Origin: Ramlibacter sp. | GTDB taxonomy: Bacteria > Pseudomonadota > Gammaproteobacteria > Burkholderiales > Burkholderiaceae_C | Length of the DNA stretch: 58,550 nt | Direction of reading: 5' to 3' | Assembly: GCA_021323335.1 (NCBI GenBank) | Contig: JAJTCN010000013.1 | Span: 1-58,550 of the forward strand | Program-made: the position numbers and the translations under genes | Part shown: positions 24,740 to 33,646 of the stretch, in pieces | Position numbering within the stretch: the first letter of the stretch is position 1 | Layout: each line of letters opens with the position of its first letter | The notes under the pieces: generated by a model | The model's database searches: none | The model's input: only the letters and a program-made list of their open reading frames with translations | What the model was told of the DNA's origin: nothing

Positions 24740-25927
24740 ATGGACACAGTGACGGCGCCAGGGACCGAGCAGGCGGGGCAACCCGCCGATCCCAAGAAGC
24801 GCGTGGTGAAACCGGTGACGAAAGAGAAGTTCGGGTGGTGGCCGGCCATCAAGCGGCGGCCGATCGTGGCCGCGGCGGTGCTGGCCATCGCGATCGGGGC
24901 GCCGTACTGGCTGTTCTTCGCGTCCGACCGCTTCGTGTCGGAGGCGCACGTGATCGTGCAGAAGAGCGAGCTGGCGGGCACCCCCACGTTCGACATGTCG
25001 TCCCTGCTCGGTGGCACCACACCCAACAAGGCGGACCAGCTGCTGCTGCGGGACTACCTGTTGTCGATGGACATGAGCAAGAAGCTCGACCAGCAGCTGG
25101 GCCTGCGGCAGCATTACAGCGACAACCGGCGCGACATCGTGTCCCGCCTGTGGTCCGGCAACGGCGCCCAGGAGCGCTTCCACCAGCATTACCTGTCCCG
25201 TGTCAGCGTCGAGATGGACGAATACACCGGTGTCGTGGTGATCAAGGCGCAGGCCTACGAGTCCGACAAGGCCCATGCGATCGCGCAGGCCCTGGTCAGC
25301 GAGGGTGAGCGCTTCATGAACCGCATCGCGCAGGAACTGGCCCAGCGCCAGGTGACCTTCCTGGAGCAGCAGGTGACCAACGTCAGCCAGCGCGCGCTGC
25401 GCGCGCGGCAGGCGGTGCTGGAATTCCAGAACCGCAAGGGACTGGTGTCGCCGCAGGAAACCGCCACGTCGATCTCGGGCGTCGTCGCGCGGCTGGAGGC
25501 CCAGCGCTCCGAGCTCGAGACGCAGCGGCGCGCGCTCCAGTCCTACCTGGTCGCCAACCACCCCAACATCGTCCAGCTGAACCAGCAGATCGAGGCCTTG
25601 AACCGCCAGGTCGAGCAGGAGAAGTCGAGGCTCACCGCGCCGAGCGGCCGGGCCCTGAACCGCACCGTCGAGGAATTCCAGCGGCTGGAAATGGAAGCCA
25701 CGTTCGTGCAGGACATGTACAAGACGTCGCTCACGGCGCTGGAATCGGGGCGGGTCGAGGCGACCCGCACCGTCAAGCAGGTCTCGGTGATCCAGACCCC
25801 GACCAAGCCCGAATACCCGCTGGAGCCCCGCCGCATCTACAACACGGCGCTGCTGCTGCTGCTGGTGCTGTTGTTCGCCGGCGTGGCCAACCTGCTGGTG
25901 GCGATCGTTCGGGACCACAAGGATTAA
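24740..25927 (+). CDS. kpsE: Capsule export inner-membrane protein, KpsE/BexC/CtrB type
   Basis: This 395-residue polysaccharide co-polymerase-type protein spans the periplasm and links the ABC exporter to the outer-membrane channel. One membrane helix lies near residues 37-60 (RPIVAAAVLAIAIGAPYWLFF) and one near the C-terminus (NTALLLLLVLLFAGVANLLVAIV). Between them is a long helical, coiled-coil-prone region (about 195-310) rich in Q, E and R. The family PxxP-type segment TKPEYPLEPRR precedes the last helix. A GAGGTGGG ribosome-binding site lies just upstream of the ATG at 24740. Three bases separate it from kpsD. Confidence 0.92.
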   Translation: MDTVTAPGTEQAGQPADPKKRVVKPVTKEKFGWWPAIKRRPIVAAAVLAIAIGAPYWLFFASDRFVSEAHVIVQKSELAGTPTFDMSSLLGGTTPNKADQLLLRDYLLSMDMSKKLDQQLGLRQHYSDNRRDIVSRLWSGNGAQERFHQHYLSRVSVEMDEYTGVVVIKAQAYESDKAHAIAQALVSEGERFMNRIAQELAQRQVTFLEQQVTNVSQRALRARQAVLEFQNRKGLVSPQETATSISGVVARLEAQRSELETQRRALQSYLVANHPNIVQLNQQIEALNRQVEQEKSRLTAPSGRALNRTVEEFQRLEMEATFVQDMYKTSLTALESGRVEATRTVKQVSVIQTPTKPEYPLEPRRIYNTALLLLLVLLFAGVANLLVAIVRDHKD

Positions 25928-25930
25928 GTC

Positions 25931-27718
25931 ATGACGAGTCAAAAATTCTGGCCGCTTTTCGCCGGCGTGCTCCTCTCGCTCTGCGCGTGGACCGCGAGCG
26001 CGCAGACCACCACGGTGCCGCCGACCACCACCACCACCACGACCACCAGTCCGGCCCAGCCGTCCTCGGCCGGCGGGGCGGAGTCGGTGTTCCGGGCGAT
26101 GACCACGCCCGCGCCGGGGGCGGGCACGGCCCTGGTTCCCACGCCTGCGGCCACCGCGCCGCTGGCGCCCACGCAGACCTTCCTGAATCCGACCGTGCCT
26201 GGGGTCCCCGCCACGGTGCTGCGCACCGACGTCTTCGGCGCGAACCTGTTCACCGGCACCTTCGCGCGCGCGGGGGCGACCCAGTTCAATCCGGACTACG
26301 TGGTCGCCATCGGTGACCAGGTGCAGGTGCGCCTTTGGGGCGCCTACAACTTCGACGCCGTGATGCCGGTGGATCCTCAGGGCAACATCTTCATCCCGAA
26401 CGTGGGGCCGATCAAGGTGGTCGGCGTGCGCAACCAGAACCTGCAGGAACTGGTGTCCGCGGCGGTCGGCCGCGTGTTCCGCTCCAACGTCAACGCCTAC
26501 GCCAGCCTCGCGGCCGCGCAGCCGGTGCGCATCTTCGTGGGCGGCAACGTGCTGCGTCCCGGCCTGTACAGCGGAACCAGCATGGACAGCCTGCTGCACT
26601 TCCTGGACCAGGCGGGCGGCATCGACGTCGACCGCGGCTCCTTCCTGTCGGTGCAAGTCAAGCGCGGCGCCACCGTGCGCGCCAACATCAACCTGTACGA
26701 CTTCCTGCTGCGCGGCGTCATGCCGCTGATCCAGCTGGCCGACGGCGACGTCATCTTCGTCCAGCCGCGCCAGAAGACCGTGCTGGTGCGCGGCCTGGCG
26801 GAGACCACCAAGCGCATCGAGTTCAGCGGAACCGAGCAGACCGTCGCCGACCTGGCGGCGATCGCCAAGCCCCTGCCTTCCGCGACCCACGTGCGCGTGG
26901 TCCGCAACACCGGCTCGGTCAAGAACGTCGAGTACTACCAGATGGCGGAAGCCGGGAAGGTGGTGCTGCGCGACGGTGACGAGCTCGAATTCACCGCCGA
27001 CAAGAAGCCGGGCACCATCACCGTGCGCGTCGAGGGCGAGCACCTCAGCCCGCAGGAATACGTGCTGCCGTACGGCGCGCGGATGGGCCAGCTGCTGTCG
27101 CAGCTGCAGTTCTCCGAGCGCTCGGACCTGGGCAGCATCCAGCTGTTCCGCGGCAGCGTGAAGGACCGCCAGAAGCTGCTGCTCGCGGCCTCGCTCAAGA
27201 CCCTGGAAGCCGCGGCCCTGACGGCGCGCTCCGGCACCAGCGACGAGGCGCGCCTGCGCAAGGAAGAAGCCGAGCTGCTGCTGCAGTGGGTGGAGCGGGC
27301 CAAGAACGTGGAGCCCAGCGGCCAGGTCGTGATCGGCCGCGGCGCGACGCGCGACGCGCTGCTGCTGGAAAGCGGCGACGTCATCCGGGTGCCGACGCTC
27401 GACGGCCTGGTGCTGGTGAGCGGCGAGGTGCTGTTCCCCAATGCCGTTGCATTCGAACCGTCGCTGGCCGTGGACGGCTACATCCGCCAGGCCGGCGGCT
27501 ACACGCAGAACGCGGAGCAGGCGCGCGTGGTGGTCGCCCACCGGGACGGCACCTTCTCGCAGATCACCGGCAGGAACGCCGACGACGCCCGGCTGCGCAT
27601 GGGCGACGAGATCCTGGTGCTGCCGAAGATCGATACCAAGTCGCGCCAGATCCTGAAGGACTGGAGCCAGATCCTGTTCCAGATCGCGGTGGCGGCCAAG
27701 GTGGTGCTGGGGCTGTGA
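25931..27718 (+). CDS. kpsD: Polysaccharide export outer-membrane protein, KpsD/BexD/Wza family
   Basis: This is the outer-membrane/periplasmic channel component for capsule export. The 595-residue protein starts with a signal peptide ending near CAWTASAQ. A threonine/proline-rich stretch follows (about residues 26-45, with a run of eight T). A Poly_export domain comes next (VAIGDQVQVRLWGAYNFDAVMPVDPQGNIFIP), then repeated SLBB-like beta-grasp segments (FVGGNVLRPGLYSG, VRVEGEHLSPQEYVLP, VSGEVLFPNAVAF). No clear lipobox is visible. The stop overlaps the kpsM GTG start. The length is close to the longer KpsD/BexD-like members. Confidence 0.92.
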   Translation: MTSQKFWPLFAGVLLSLCAWTASAQTTTVPPTTTTTTTTSPAQPSSAGGAESVFRAMTTPAPGAGTALVPTPAATAPLAPTQTFLNPTVPGVPATVLRTDVFGANLFTGTFARAGATQFNPDYVVAIGDQVQVRLWGAYNFDAVMPVDPQGNIFIPNVGPIKVVGVRNQNLQELVSAAVGRVFRSNVNAYASLAAAQPVRIFVGGNVLRPGLYSGTSMDSLLHFLDQAGGIDVDRGSFLSVQVKRGATVRANINLYDFLLRGVMPLIQLADGDVIFVQPRQKTVLVRGLAETTKRIEFSGTEQTVADLAAIAKPLPSATHVRVVRNTGSVKNVEYYQMAEAGKVVLRDGDELEFTADKKPGTITVRVEGEHLSPQEYVLPYGARMGQLLSQLQFSERSDLGSIQLFRGSVKDRQKLLLAASLKTLEAAALTARSGTSDEARLRKEEAELLLQWVERAKNVEPSGQVVIGRGATRDALLLESGDVIRVPTLDGLVLVSGEVLFPNAVAFEPSLAVDGYIRQAGGYTQNAEQARVVVAHRDGTFSQITGRNADDARLRMGDEILVLPKIDTKSRQILKDWSQILFQIAVAAKVVLGL

Positions 27719-28758
27719 CGACCGAGGCCACCGCGCTCCCGGGACCGCCGGAGCCTGCGCCGGGACCTGCGCCGGGGCCTGCGCCGGAGCCTGGGCCGGG
27801 GCCGGAAGCGCCGAGGCCGCCGAGGCCGCCGCGCCCGCCCAAGCCGCCCCGCCCGCCGCGCCCCCCGAAACCGCCGCCGCCTCCGCCGCCGCCGCCGCCC
27901 CCACCGGGCGGGGGCGGCGACAAGGCGGCGGCGGTGGCCGCGGCGCGCAAGGTGCCGATCGGCAAGCAGATCGGCGTGACGCCGCGCACGTCCTTCGAAG
28001 TCACCCGCTCGGTGTGGAAGGCCCTGCTGCTGCGGGAGTCGCTGACGCGGCTGTTCTCCTCGCGGGGTGCCTGGTTCTGGCTGCTGGCCGAACCCATGTT
28101 CCACATCGCCTACCTGATGGTGATCTTCACCGTGATCCGGGTGCGCCACATCGGCGGCTTCGAGACCGCCGCGTGGATCATGATCGGGCTGCTGAGCTTC
28201 CTGGCGTTCCGCCGCACCGCGTCGCAGAGCATGAACGCGGTGCACGCCAACCAGGCCCTGTTCACCTACCGGCAGGTCAAGCCCGTCGACACGGTGCTGA
28301 CCCGGGTGCTGCTGGAGGGCGTGCTGATGGTCGTCGTGACCGGCACGGTGGTCTCGGCCGCGGTCTTCTTCGGAGTGGATGCCGTCCCCGACGATCCCCT
28401 GGCCGTGATGGCGGTTTTCTTCGGGATGTGGCTGCTGGGGATGGGTTTCGCGCTGACCATGTCGACCGTGATCGAACTGCTGCCCGAGGTGGGCAAGGTC
28501 GTCGGCTTCATCATGACGCCGCTGTACTTCGTCTCGGGCGTGATCTTTCCCATCGCGAGCGTGCCGCCGCCCTACCGGGAATGGGTCATGCTGAATCCGC
28601 TGGCCCACGGGGTCGAGGCCGCCCGCAAGAGCTTCGCGGAGCACTACCACGGCGCCCCCGAGACGGACGTCAGCTACATCTACGGCTTCGCCATCGTGCT
28701 GCTGTTCCTCGGCCTCGCGCTGCACCGCACCTTCGCCCGCAAGCTGGTGACGAAATGA
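27715..28758 (+). CDS. kpsM: Capsule ABC exporter permease, KpsM type, with proline-rich N-terminal extension
   Basis: KpsM forms the inner-membrane pore that exports the lipid-linked polysaccharide. The family part (about residues 90-347) has about six membrane helices and the usual segments SVWKALLLRESLTRLF, AEPMFHIAYLM and a C-terminal LNPLAHGVEAARKSF. The first about 70 residues are unusual: after residue 8 they are built of P, G, A, R and K, with PRPP/PKPP repeats and twelve prolines in a row (53-64), ending in four glycines. The GTG at 27715 overlaps the kpsD stop (GTGA). No start codon with a good ribosome-binding site lies between the proline tract and the family domain, so I keep the extension. 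Confidence 0.9.
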   Translation: MTTEATALPGPPEPAPGPAPGPAPEPGPGPEAPRPPRPPRPPKPPRPPRPPKPPPPPPPPPPPPGGGGDKAAAVAAARKVPIGKQIGVTPRTSFEVTRSVWKALLLRESLTRLFSSRGAWFWLLAEPMFHIAYLMVIFTVIRVRHIGGFETAAWIMIGLLSFLAFRRTASQSMNAVHANQALFTYRQVKPVDTVLTRVLLEGVLMVVVTGTVVSAAVFFGVDAVPDDPLAVMAVFFGMWLLGMGFALTMSTVIELLPEVGKVVGFIMTPLYFVSGVIFPIASVPPPYREWVMLNPLAHGVEAARKSFAEHYHGAPETDVSYIYGFAIVLLFLGLALHRTFARKLVTK

Positions 28759-29417
28759 TCATCGTCGACGACGTCTACAAGCGCTACCAGACGGAGCACG
28801 GGCCGGGCAAGTGGGTCCTGAAGGGCGTGAACCTGGTCATCCCCACCAAGCTGAGCGTCGGCCTGGTCGGCGCCAACGGCGCCGGCAAGTCCACCCTGCT
28901 GCGCATCATCGGCGGGGTCGACATGCCCACCCGCGGCAAGGCCGAGCGCCGCTGCCGCGTCTCCTGGCCCATGGGCTACGGGGGCGGGTTGCAGGGCTCC
29001 CTCACGGGCCGGCAGAGCGCGAAGTTCCTGTGCCGCGTGCATGGCCACGAGGACGACATTCCCGAGCGCCTGAAGCAGATCCAGGACTTCGCCCAGATCG
29101 GGGAGGCCTTCGACGAGCCGGTGCGCAGCTATTCGTCGGGCATGCGGTCGCGCCTGCAGTTCGCGCTGTCGCTGGCCTTCGACTTCGACATCTACATCTC
29201 GGACGAGGTCACCGCGACCGGCGACGCCGCGTTCAAGGCCAAGGCCCGCGCGGCGTTCAAGAACCTCGCGGACCACGCCAGCATCATCATGGTGTCCCAC
29301 TCGGAAGGCACCTTGCGCCAGTTCTGCCAGGCCGGCATCTGGATCCACGAAGGCCGCGCGCACTGGTTCGACGACGTGAAGGACGCGCTGAAGGAATACA
29401 GGAAGACATCGGGATGA
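28755..29417 (+). CDS. kpsT: Capsule ABC exporter ATP-binding protein, KpsT type
   Basis: KpsT powers capsule export. The 220-residue ATPase has the Walker A motif GANGAGKST (about residues 37-45), the ABC signature as YSSGMRSRL, and the Walker B region FDIYISDEVTATGDAAF. The switch histidine is in IMVSHS. It is single-domain and of normal length. The ATG at 28755 overlaps the kpsM stop and its own stop overlaps the next ATG, both as ATGA, so the exporter genes are translated as one unit with the downstream sulfotransferase-glycosyltransferase gene. Confidence 0.96.
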   Translation: MIIVDDVYKRYQTEHGPGKWVLKGVNLVIPTKLSVGLVGANGAGKSTLLRIIGGVDMPTRGKAERRCRVSWPMGYGGGLQGSLTGRQSAKFLCRVHGHEDDIPERLKQIQDFAQIGEAFDEPVRSYSSGMRSRLQFALSLAFDFDIYISDEVTATGDAAFKAKARAAFKNLADHASIIMVSHSEGTLRQFCQAGIWIHEGRAHWFDDVKDALKEYRKTSG

Positions 29418-32400
29418 ATACGGGGAACAAGAAGGTGGTGGTCGTCCTCGGCATGCACCGCAGCGGCACCAGCGCCATCACCCGCGCGCTGGAGACCATG
29501 GGCGTCCAGCTGGGCGACCACCTGATGCCGCCGGCGGCCGGCAACAACGAGAAGGGTTTCTTCGAGGACGTCGAGATCAACGCGATCAACATCGACCTCC
29601 TCAAGGCGCTGGACAACGACTGGCAGGCATTGGCGCCGATTCCGGTGACGGAGCTGCTGTCCGACAAGTACGCGGACTTGCGGCTGCGCGCCATCGCGGT
29701 GCTGCGCAGCCGCCTGCAGCAAGCCGGCCCGTTCGGCTTCAAGGATCCGCGGGTCTGCCGCCTGCTGCCGTTCTGGCAGCAGGTGTTCGCGCACCTCGGG
29801 CTCGACGACGCGTACGTCATCGCCCTGCGCAATCCGCTCAGCGTCGCCCGCTCCCTGGAGAAGAGGGACCGCCTGCCGCGCGAGAAGTGCTACTACCTCT
29901 GGCTCGAGCACATGATGGCCAGCGTGACGGGAACGCGCGGCAAGCCGCGCGTCGTCGTGGACTACGACAGCCTGATGGAGGCGCCGCAGGTGCAGATCCG
30001 CCGCATGGCGGAAGGCCTGGGGCTGGTCGTCGACGCGGCGGCAGCGTCGGCGTTCGCCGAGGAGTTCCTCGAGGAAGGGCTGCGCCACGCGGTCTTCCAG
30101 CCGGAGGACAGCCTGGTGGACCCCCTGGTCCCTTCGCATGTCCGCGAACTCTTCAAGGTGCTGAGCGACGTCGCGCTGCAGCGCACGGACCTGGACGCGG
30201 CCGCCGCCTCGCTGGAGCACGTGGCCGCCGAGGTGGCGGGACTGACCCAGGCCTTCGAATACGTCGGCCGCCAGGAGCGCGAGATCGCCGACCTGCGCCG
30301 GCGGGTGCACGACAAGGACGTGCACATCGGCAACATCGAGGCCATCAACGCGCAGAACGCCCAGGCGGTCCACCGCCTCGCGGCCAGCGAGGCGGAGGTC
30401 GCCCGCCTGGCCCGCCAGGTGCACGACAAGGACGTGCACATCGGCAACATCGAAGCCGCCCTGGGCGCCGGCAAGGTGAGCTTCGAGGAACTGACGCACA
30501 CCCTGGCCGCGGTGGAGGCGGATGCCGAGCAGCTTCGCAAGCAGGTCCACGACAAGGACGTGCACATCGGCAACCTCGAGGCCACCGTCGCATTGCGCGA
30601 CGGCCGGATCGCCGAACAGGACGCGAGACTGGCGGAGGCGTCCGGAGAGATCGGCCGGGCCAACAGCGAACTCGCCGACGTGCGCCGCCAGCTCGGCGAA
30701 GTCACGGCGCAGTTCGGCGAGGCCACGGCGCAGCTTGGCGCGGCCGCGGAGGAGGCCACCCGCTTGCAGGGCGAAAACCAGGGCCTGCGCCAGGCCGTGC
30801 ACGACAAGGACGTCCACATCGAGAACCTCACCGCGGCGATGCGGCGCCTGCAGGCGCAGGGCGCGATGCTCGGTCATCGCGCCGCGCGCCAGCGCGCGTC
30901 GGTGGCGGGCACGGTGGGCAAGCCGCTGCGGGCGTTGAAGGACCTGGCCTGGCGGGCGGGAGCGCCGCGCGGCGTGGACCTCATCCCGGTGGCGCAGCTT
31001 TCACGCACGAAGCAGGGGTGGCGGGCCGAGGGCAGCGAGCCGGAATTCCTGCTGGAGCCAGGGCGCGCGTGGAGCGGCCTGAAGGGGTGGCACACGCTGG
31101 AATTGCCGGTGCGCATGTCCGGATCCGGCACCATGCGCCTCACCTTCGACGTGGGGGCCAGCGGCCGCGAGACCATCGACATCGAGGTGCCGGCGGGTCA
31201 CCAGGGTTCGCTGAGCGTTCCGGTGTTCGTGCCGGACGATTGCATGGCGGTACGGTTGCGGCCCTGCGACACGCCGATGGATTTCGAGCTGCCCGGGTGC
31301 AGCATGAAGGCCCTCGCGAAGGCGCCCGCCATTTCATCGGCCCACGCGGATGTCTACGAGCGGCTCGGCGGCCGCGGCGGCAACGCGGGCCGCCTCGTCC
31401 CCTTGGGCGGGGTTGTTCCCCTGGACGCCGACTACGCGTGGATGGCCACCAACGGCGACCCGCATTTCAGCGTGGGCGGCATCCAGCAACTGCGTCCGGG
31501 CTGGTACATGGCGGAAGTCCTGATCCATTCCGAGGTGAACGCGGGCGCCGCCAAGTTCTACATGGACTACGGCTCCGGTTTTTCCGAGACCGCAACGGCC
31601 TTGTTGCCGTTCCGCTCCGGCGTGGTGGCCAAGAGGCTGATGCGCTTCGATCCGGTCCCGGCGCAGATCCGCTTCGACCCGATGGAGCGCAAGGCGCGGT
31701 TCTCGGTCGCGCAACTGAACTTCGCGCCGGTCTGGCGCTGGTTCGCGCGCGATCGCATGCTCAAGCGGCTGGAGAACCACGACGACGAGTTCCGGGGCAG
31801 CCCGCGGCGCGACATCGTGGCCCGCCTCAAGGCGCAATCGAAGGCGCTGGAAAAGCCGCTGGAGGACCTGCTGTGGGAGCGCTACGGCGCCACCTTCACG
31901 TCGCAGGGCGAATCCGCGATGAGCTATGGCGAGTGGGTCGAGAAGATCGAGCTGCCCGGCCTGCCCGACGCGGTCGCCCTGAAGTACATGCTGCAGGAGA
32001 TCGACCCGAAGCCGAAGTTCTCGGTGGTCGTCCCCACCTACAACCCGGCGGTGGGACATCTGCGCGCCTGCATCGAATCGGTGCTCGCCCAGAGCTACGA
32101 GCATTGGGAACTCTGCATCGCCGACGACGCCTCGACGCAGCCGCACGTGCGCGAGATCCTGCGCGAGTACGAAGCCCGCGACCCGCGCATCAAGGTGTGC
32201 TATCGCACCGAGAACGGCCACATCTCGCGGGCGTCCAATTCGGCGCTGGAACTCGCCACCGGCGATTTCGTCGCGCTACTGGACCACGACGACAAGCTGG
32301 CGGAACACGCGCTGCTGTTCATGGCCGACGCCATCCACCGCCATCCCGCCGTGCAGGTTCTCTACAGCGACGAGGACAAGCTCGACGAGAACGGCGACCG

Positions 32401-33646
32401 CGTCGATCCGCACTTCAAGAGCGGCTGGAACCCGGACCTGTTCTATGCGCAGAACTACGTATCGCACCTGGGCGTGTACCGGCGCAGCCTGCTGGAGAAG
32501 ATCGGCGGCTTCCGCGCCGGCGTGGAAGGCAGCCAGGACCAGGACCTGCTGCTGCGCTGCCTGCCGCACCTGAAGGACACGGACGTCGTGCATGTGCCGC
32601 GCGTGCTGTACCACTGGCGCACGGTGGCTGGCTCCACGGCGCAGAACCCGGAGGAGAAGAGCTACACGACGCAGGCCGGCATCCGCGCCCTGCGCGACCA
32701 CTTCACCAGCCTCGGCAAGGCCGACATCGGCATCGAGCCGGCCGCGCTGCCCAACACCTACCGGCTGCGCTGGCCGCTGCCGTCGCCGCCGCCGCTGGCC
32801 AGCCTGATCATCCCCACGCGCGACCGCCGCGCCCTTACCGAAGTGGCGGTGCGAAGCATCCTGAAGAAGACGACGTACCCGAACTACGAGATCCTGATCG
32901 TCGACAACGGCAGCGTCGAAGCCGAGACGCTGGAGTTCTTCGAGCAGATCCAGCGCGAGGACCAGCGCGTGCGCGTGCTGCGCTACGACCACCCCTTCAA
33001 CTATTCGGCGATCAACAACTTTGCCGAGCGCCATGCGCGTGGCGACATCCTGGGCCTGGTGAACAACGACGTCGAGGTGGTGAGCGCGGACTGGCTGACG
33101 GAGATGGTCAGCCACGCCTGCAGGCCGGAGATCGGCTGCGTCGGCGCCAAGCTTTACTACACCAACGACACGATCCAGCACGGCGGCGTCATCCTGGGCC
33201 TCGGCGGCGTCGCCGGCCACAGCCACAAGACGGCGCCGCGCCACAGCGCCGGCTATTTCGGCCGGCTGAAGCTGGTGCAGAGCCTGTCGGCCGTCACCGG
33301 CGCCTGCCTCATCGTGCGCCGGGAGGTCTACCGCGAAGTCGGCGGCCTCGACGAGGACAACCTCGCGATCGCGTTCAACGACGTCGACTTCTGCCTGCGG
33401 GTGCAGGCCGCGGGCTACCGCAACCTGTGGACGCCGTATGCCGAGCTCTACCACCACGAATCGATCAGCCGCGGCCTCGAAGACACGCCGGAAAAGGTGA
33501 CGCGCTTCCAGGGCGAAGTGCGCTTCATGATGGACAAGTGGGGCGACACCCTGAAAAGTGACCGCTACTACAATCGAAACCTGACATACCAGAAGGAAGA
33601 CTTCTCCATTGAGTGGGACCAGAATGAGCGATCCGCTGACCAATAA
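29414..33646 (+). CDS. Giant sulfotransferase-like / coiled-coil / double GT2 glycosyltransferase
   Basis: This 1410-residue protein combines several modules. Residues 1 to about 250 resemble a PAPS-dependent sulfotransferase, with the 5'-phosphosulfate loop GMHRSGTSAI (residues 13-22) and a later RNPLSVARSLEKRD segment like the 3'-phosphate site. Residues about 270-500 are coiled-coil with four copies of VHDKDVHIxN starting at 298, 336, 378 and 462. A middle region (about 550-840) with no recognised domain is probably beta-rich. Two GT2 domains follow: one near 867-1110 (FSVVVPTYNP, LLDHDD) and one near 1128-1390 (LIIPTRDR, NNDVEVV, ending in the HHESISRG segment). ATGA overlap with kpsT fixes the start. 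Likely role: building and sulfating the capsule chain at the inner membrane; order of action is inferred. Confidence 0.88.
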   Translation: MNTGNKKVVVVLGMHRSGTSAITRALETMGVQLGDHLMPPAAGNNEKGFFEDVEINAINIDLLKALDNDWQALAPIPVTELLSDKYADLRLRAIAVLRSRLQQAGPFGFKDPRVCRLLPFWQQVFAHLGLDDAYVIALRNPLSVARSLEKRDRLPREKCYYLWLEHMMASVTGTRGKPRVVVDYDSLMEAPQVQIRRMAEGLGLVVDAAAASAFAEEFLEEGLRHAVFQPEDSLVDPLVPSHVRELFKVLSDVALQRTDLDAAAASLEHVAAEVAGLTQAFEYVGRQEREIADLRRRVHDKDVHIGNIEAINAQNAQAVHRLAASEAEVARLARQVHDKDVHIGNIEAALGAGKVSFEELTHTLAAVEADAEQLRKQVHDKDVHIGNLEATVALRDGRIAEQDARLAEASGEIGRANSELADVRRQLGEVTAQFGEATAQLGAAAEEATRLQGENQGLRQAVHDKDVHIENLTAAMRRLQAQGAMLGHRAARQRASVAGTVGKPLRALKDLAWRAGAPRGVDLIPVAQLSRTKQGWRAEGSEPEFLLEPGRAWSGLKGWHTLELPVRMSGSGTMRLTFDVGASGRETIDIEVPAGHQGSLSVPVFVPDDCMAVRLRPCDTPMDFELPGCSMKALAKAPAISSAHADVYERLGGRGGNAGRLVPLGGVVPLDADYAWMATNGDPHFSVGGIQQLRPGWYMAEVLIHSEVNAGAAKFYMDYGSGFSETATALLPFRSGVVAKRLMRFDPVPAQIRFDPMERKARFSVAQLNFAPVWRWFARDRMLKRLENHDDEFRGSPRRDIVARLKAQSKALEKPLEDLLWERYGATFTSQGESAMSYGEWVEKIELPGLPDAVALKYMLQEIDPKPKFSVVVPTYNPAVGHLRACIESVLAQSYEHWELCIADDASTQPHVREILREYEARDPRIKVCYRTENGHISRASNSALELATGDFVALLDHDDKLAEHALLFMADAIHRHPAVQVLYSDEDKLDENGDRVDPHFKSGWNPDLFYAQNYVSHLGVYRRSLLEKIGGFRAGVEGSQDQDLLLRCLPHLKDTDVVHVPRVLYHWRTVAGSTAQNPEEKSYTTQAGIRALRDHFTSLGKADIGIEPAALPNTYRLRWPLPSPPPLASLIIPTRDRRALTEVAVRSILKKTTYPNYEILIVDNGSVEAETLEFFEQIQREDQRVRVLRYDHPFNYSAINNFAERHARGDILGLVNNDVEVVSADWLTEMVSHACRPEIGCVGAKLYYTNDTIQHGGVILGLGGVAGHSHKTAPRHSAGYFGRLKLVQSLSAVTGACLIVRREVYREVGGLDEDNLAIAFNDVDFCLRVQAAGYRNLWTPYAELYHHESISRGLEDTPEKVTRFQGEVRFMMDKWGDTLKSDRYYNRNLTYQKEDFSIEWDQNERSADQ

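Noticed and set aside
30301..30830. CRISPR-like spacing of repeated DNA in the giant glycosyltransferase gene
   Set aside because: Repeats are in frame, encode a coiled-coil motif, vary at third codon positions and are too few and unevenly spaced for an array.
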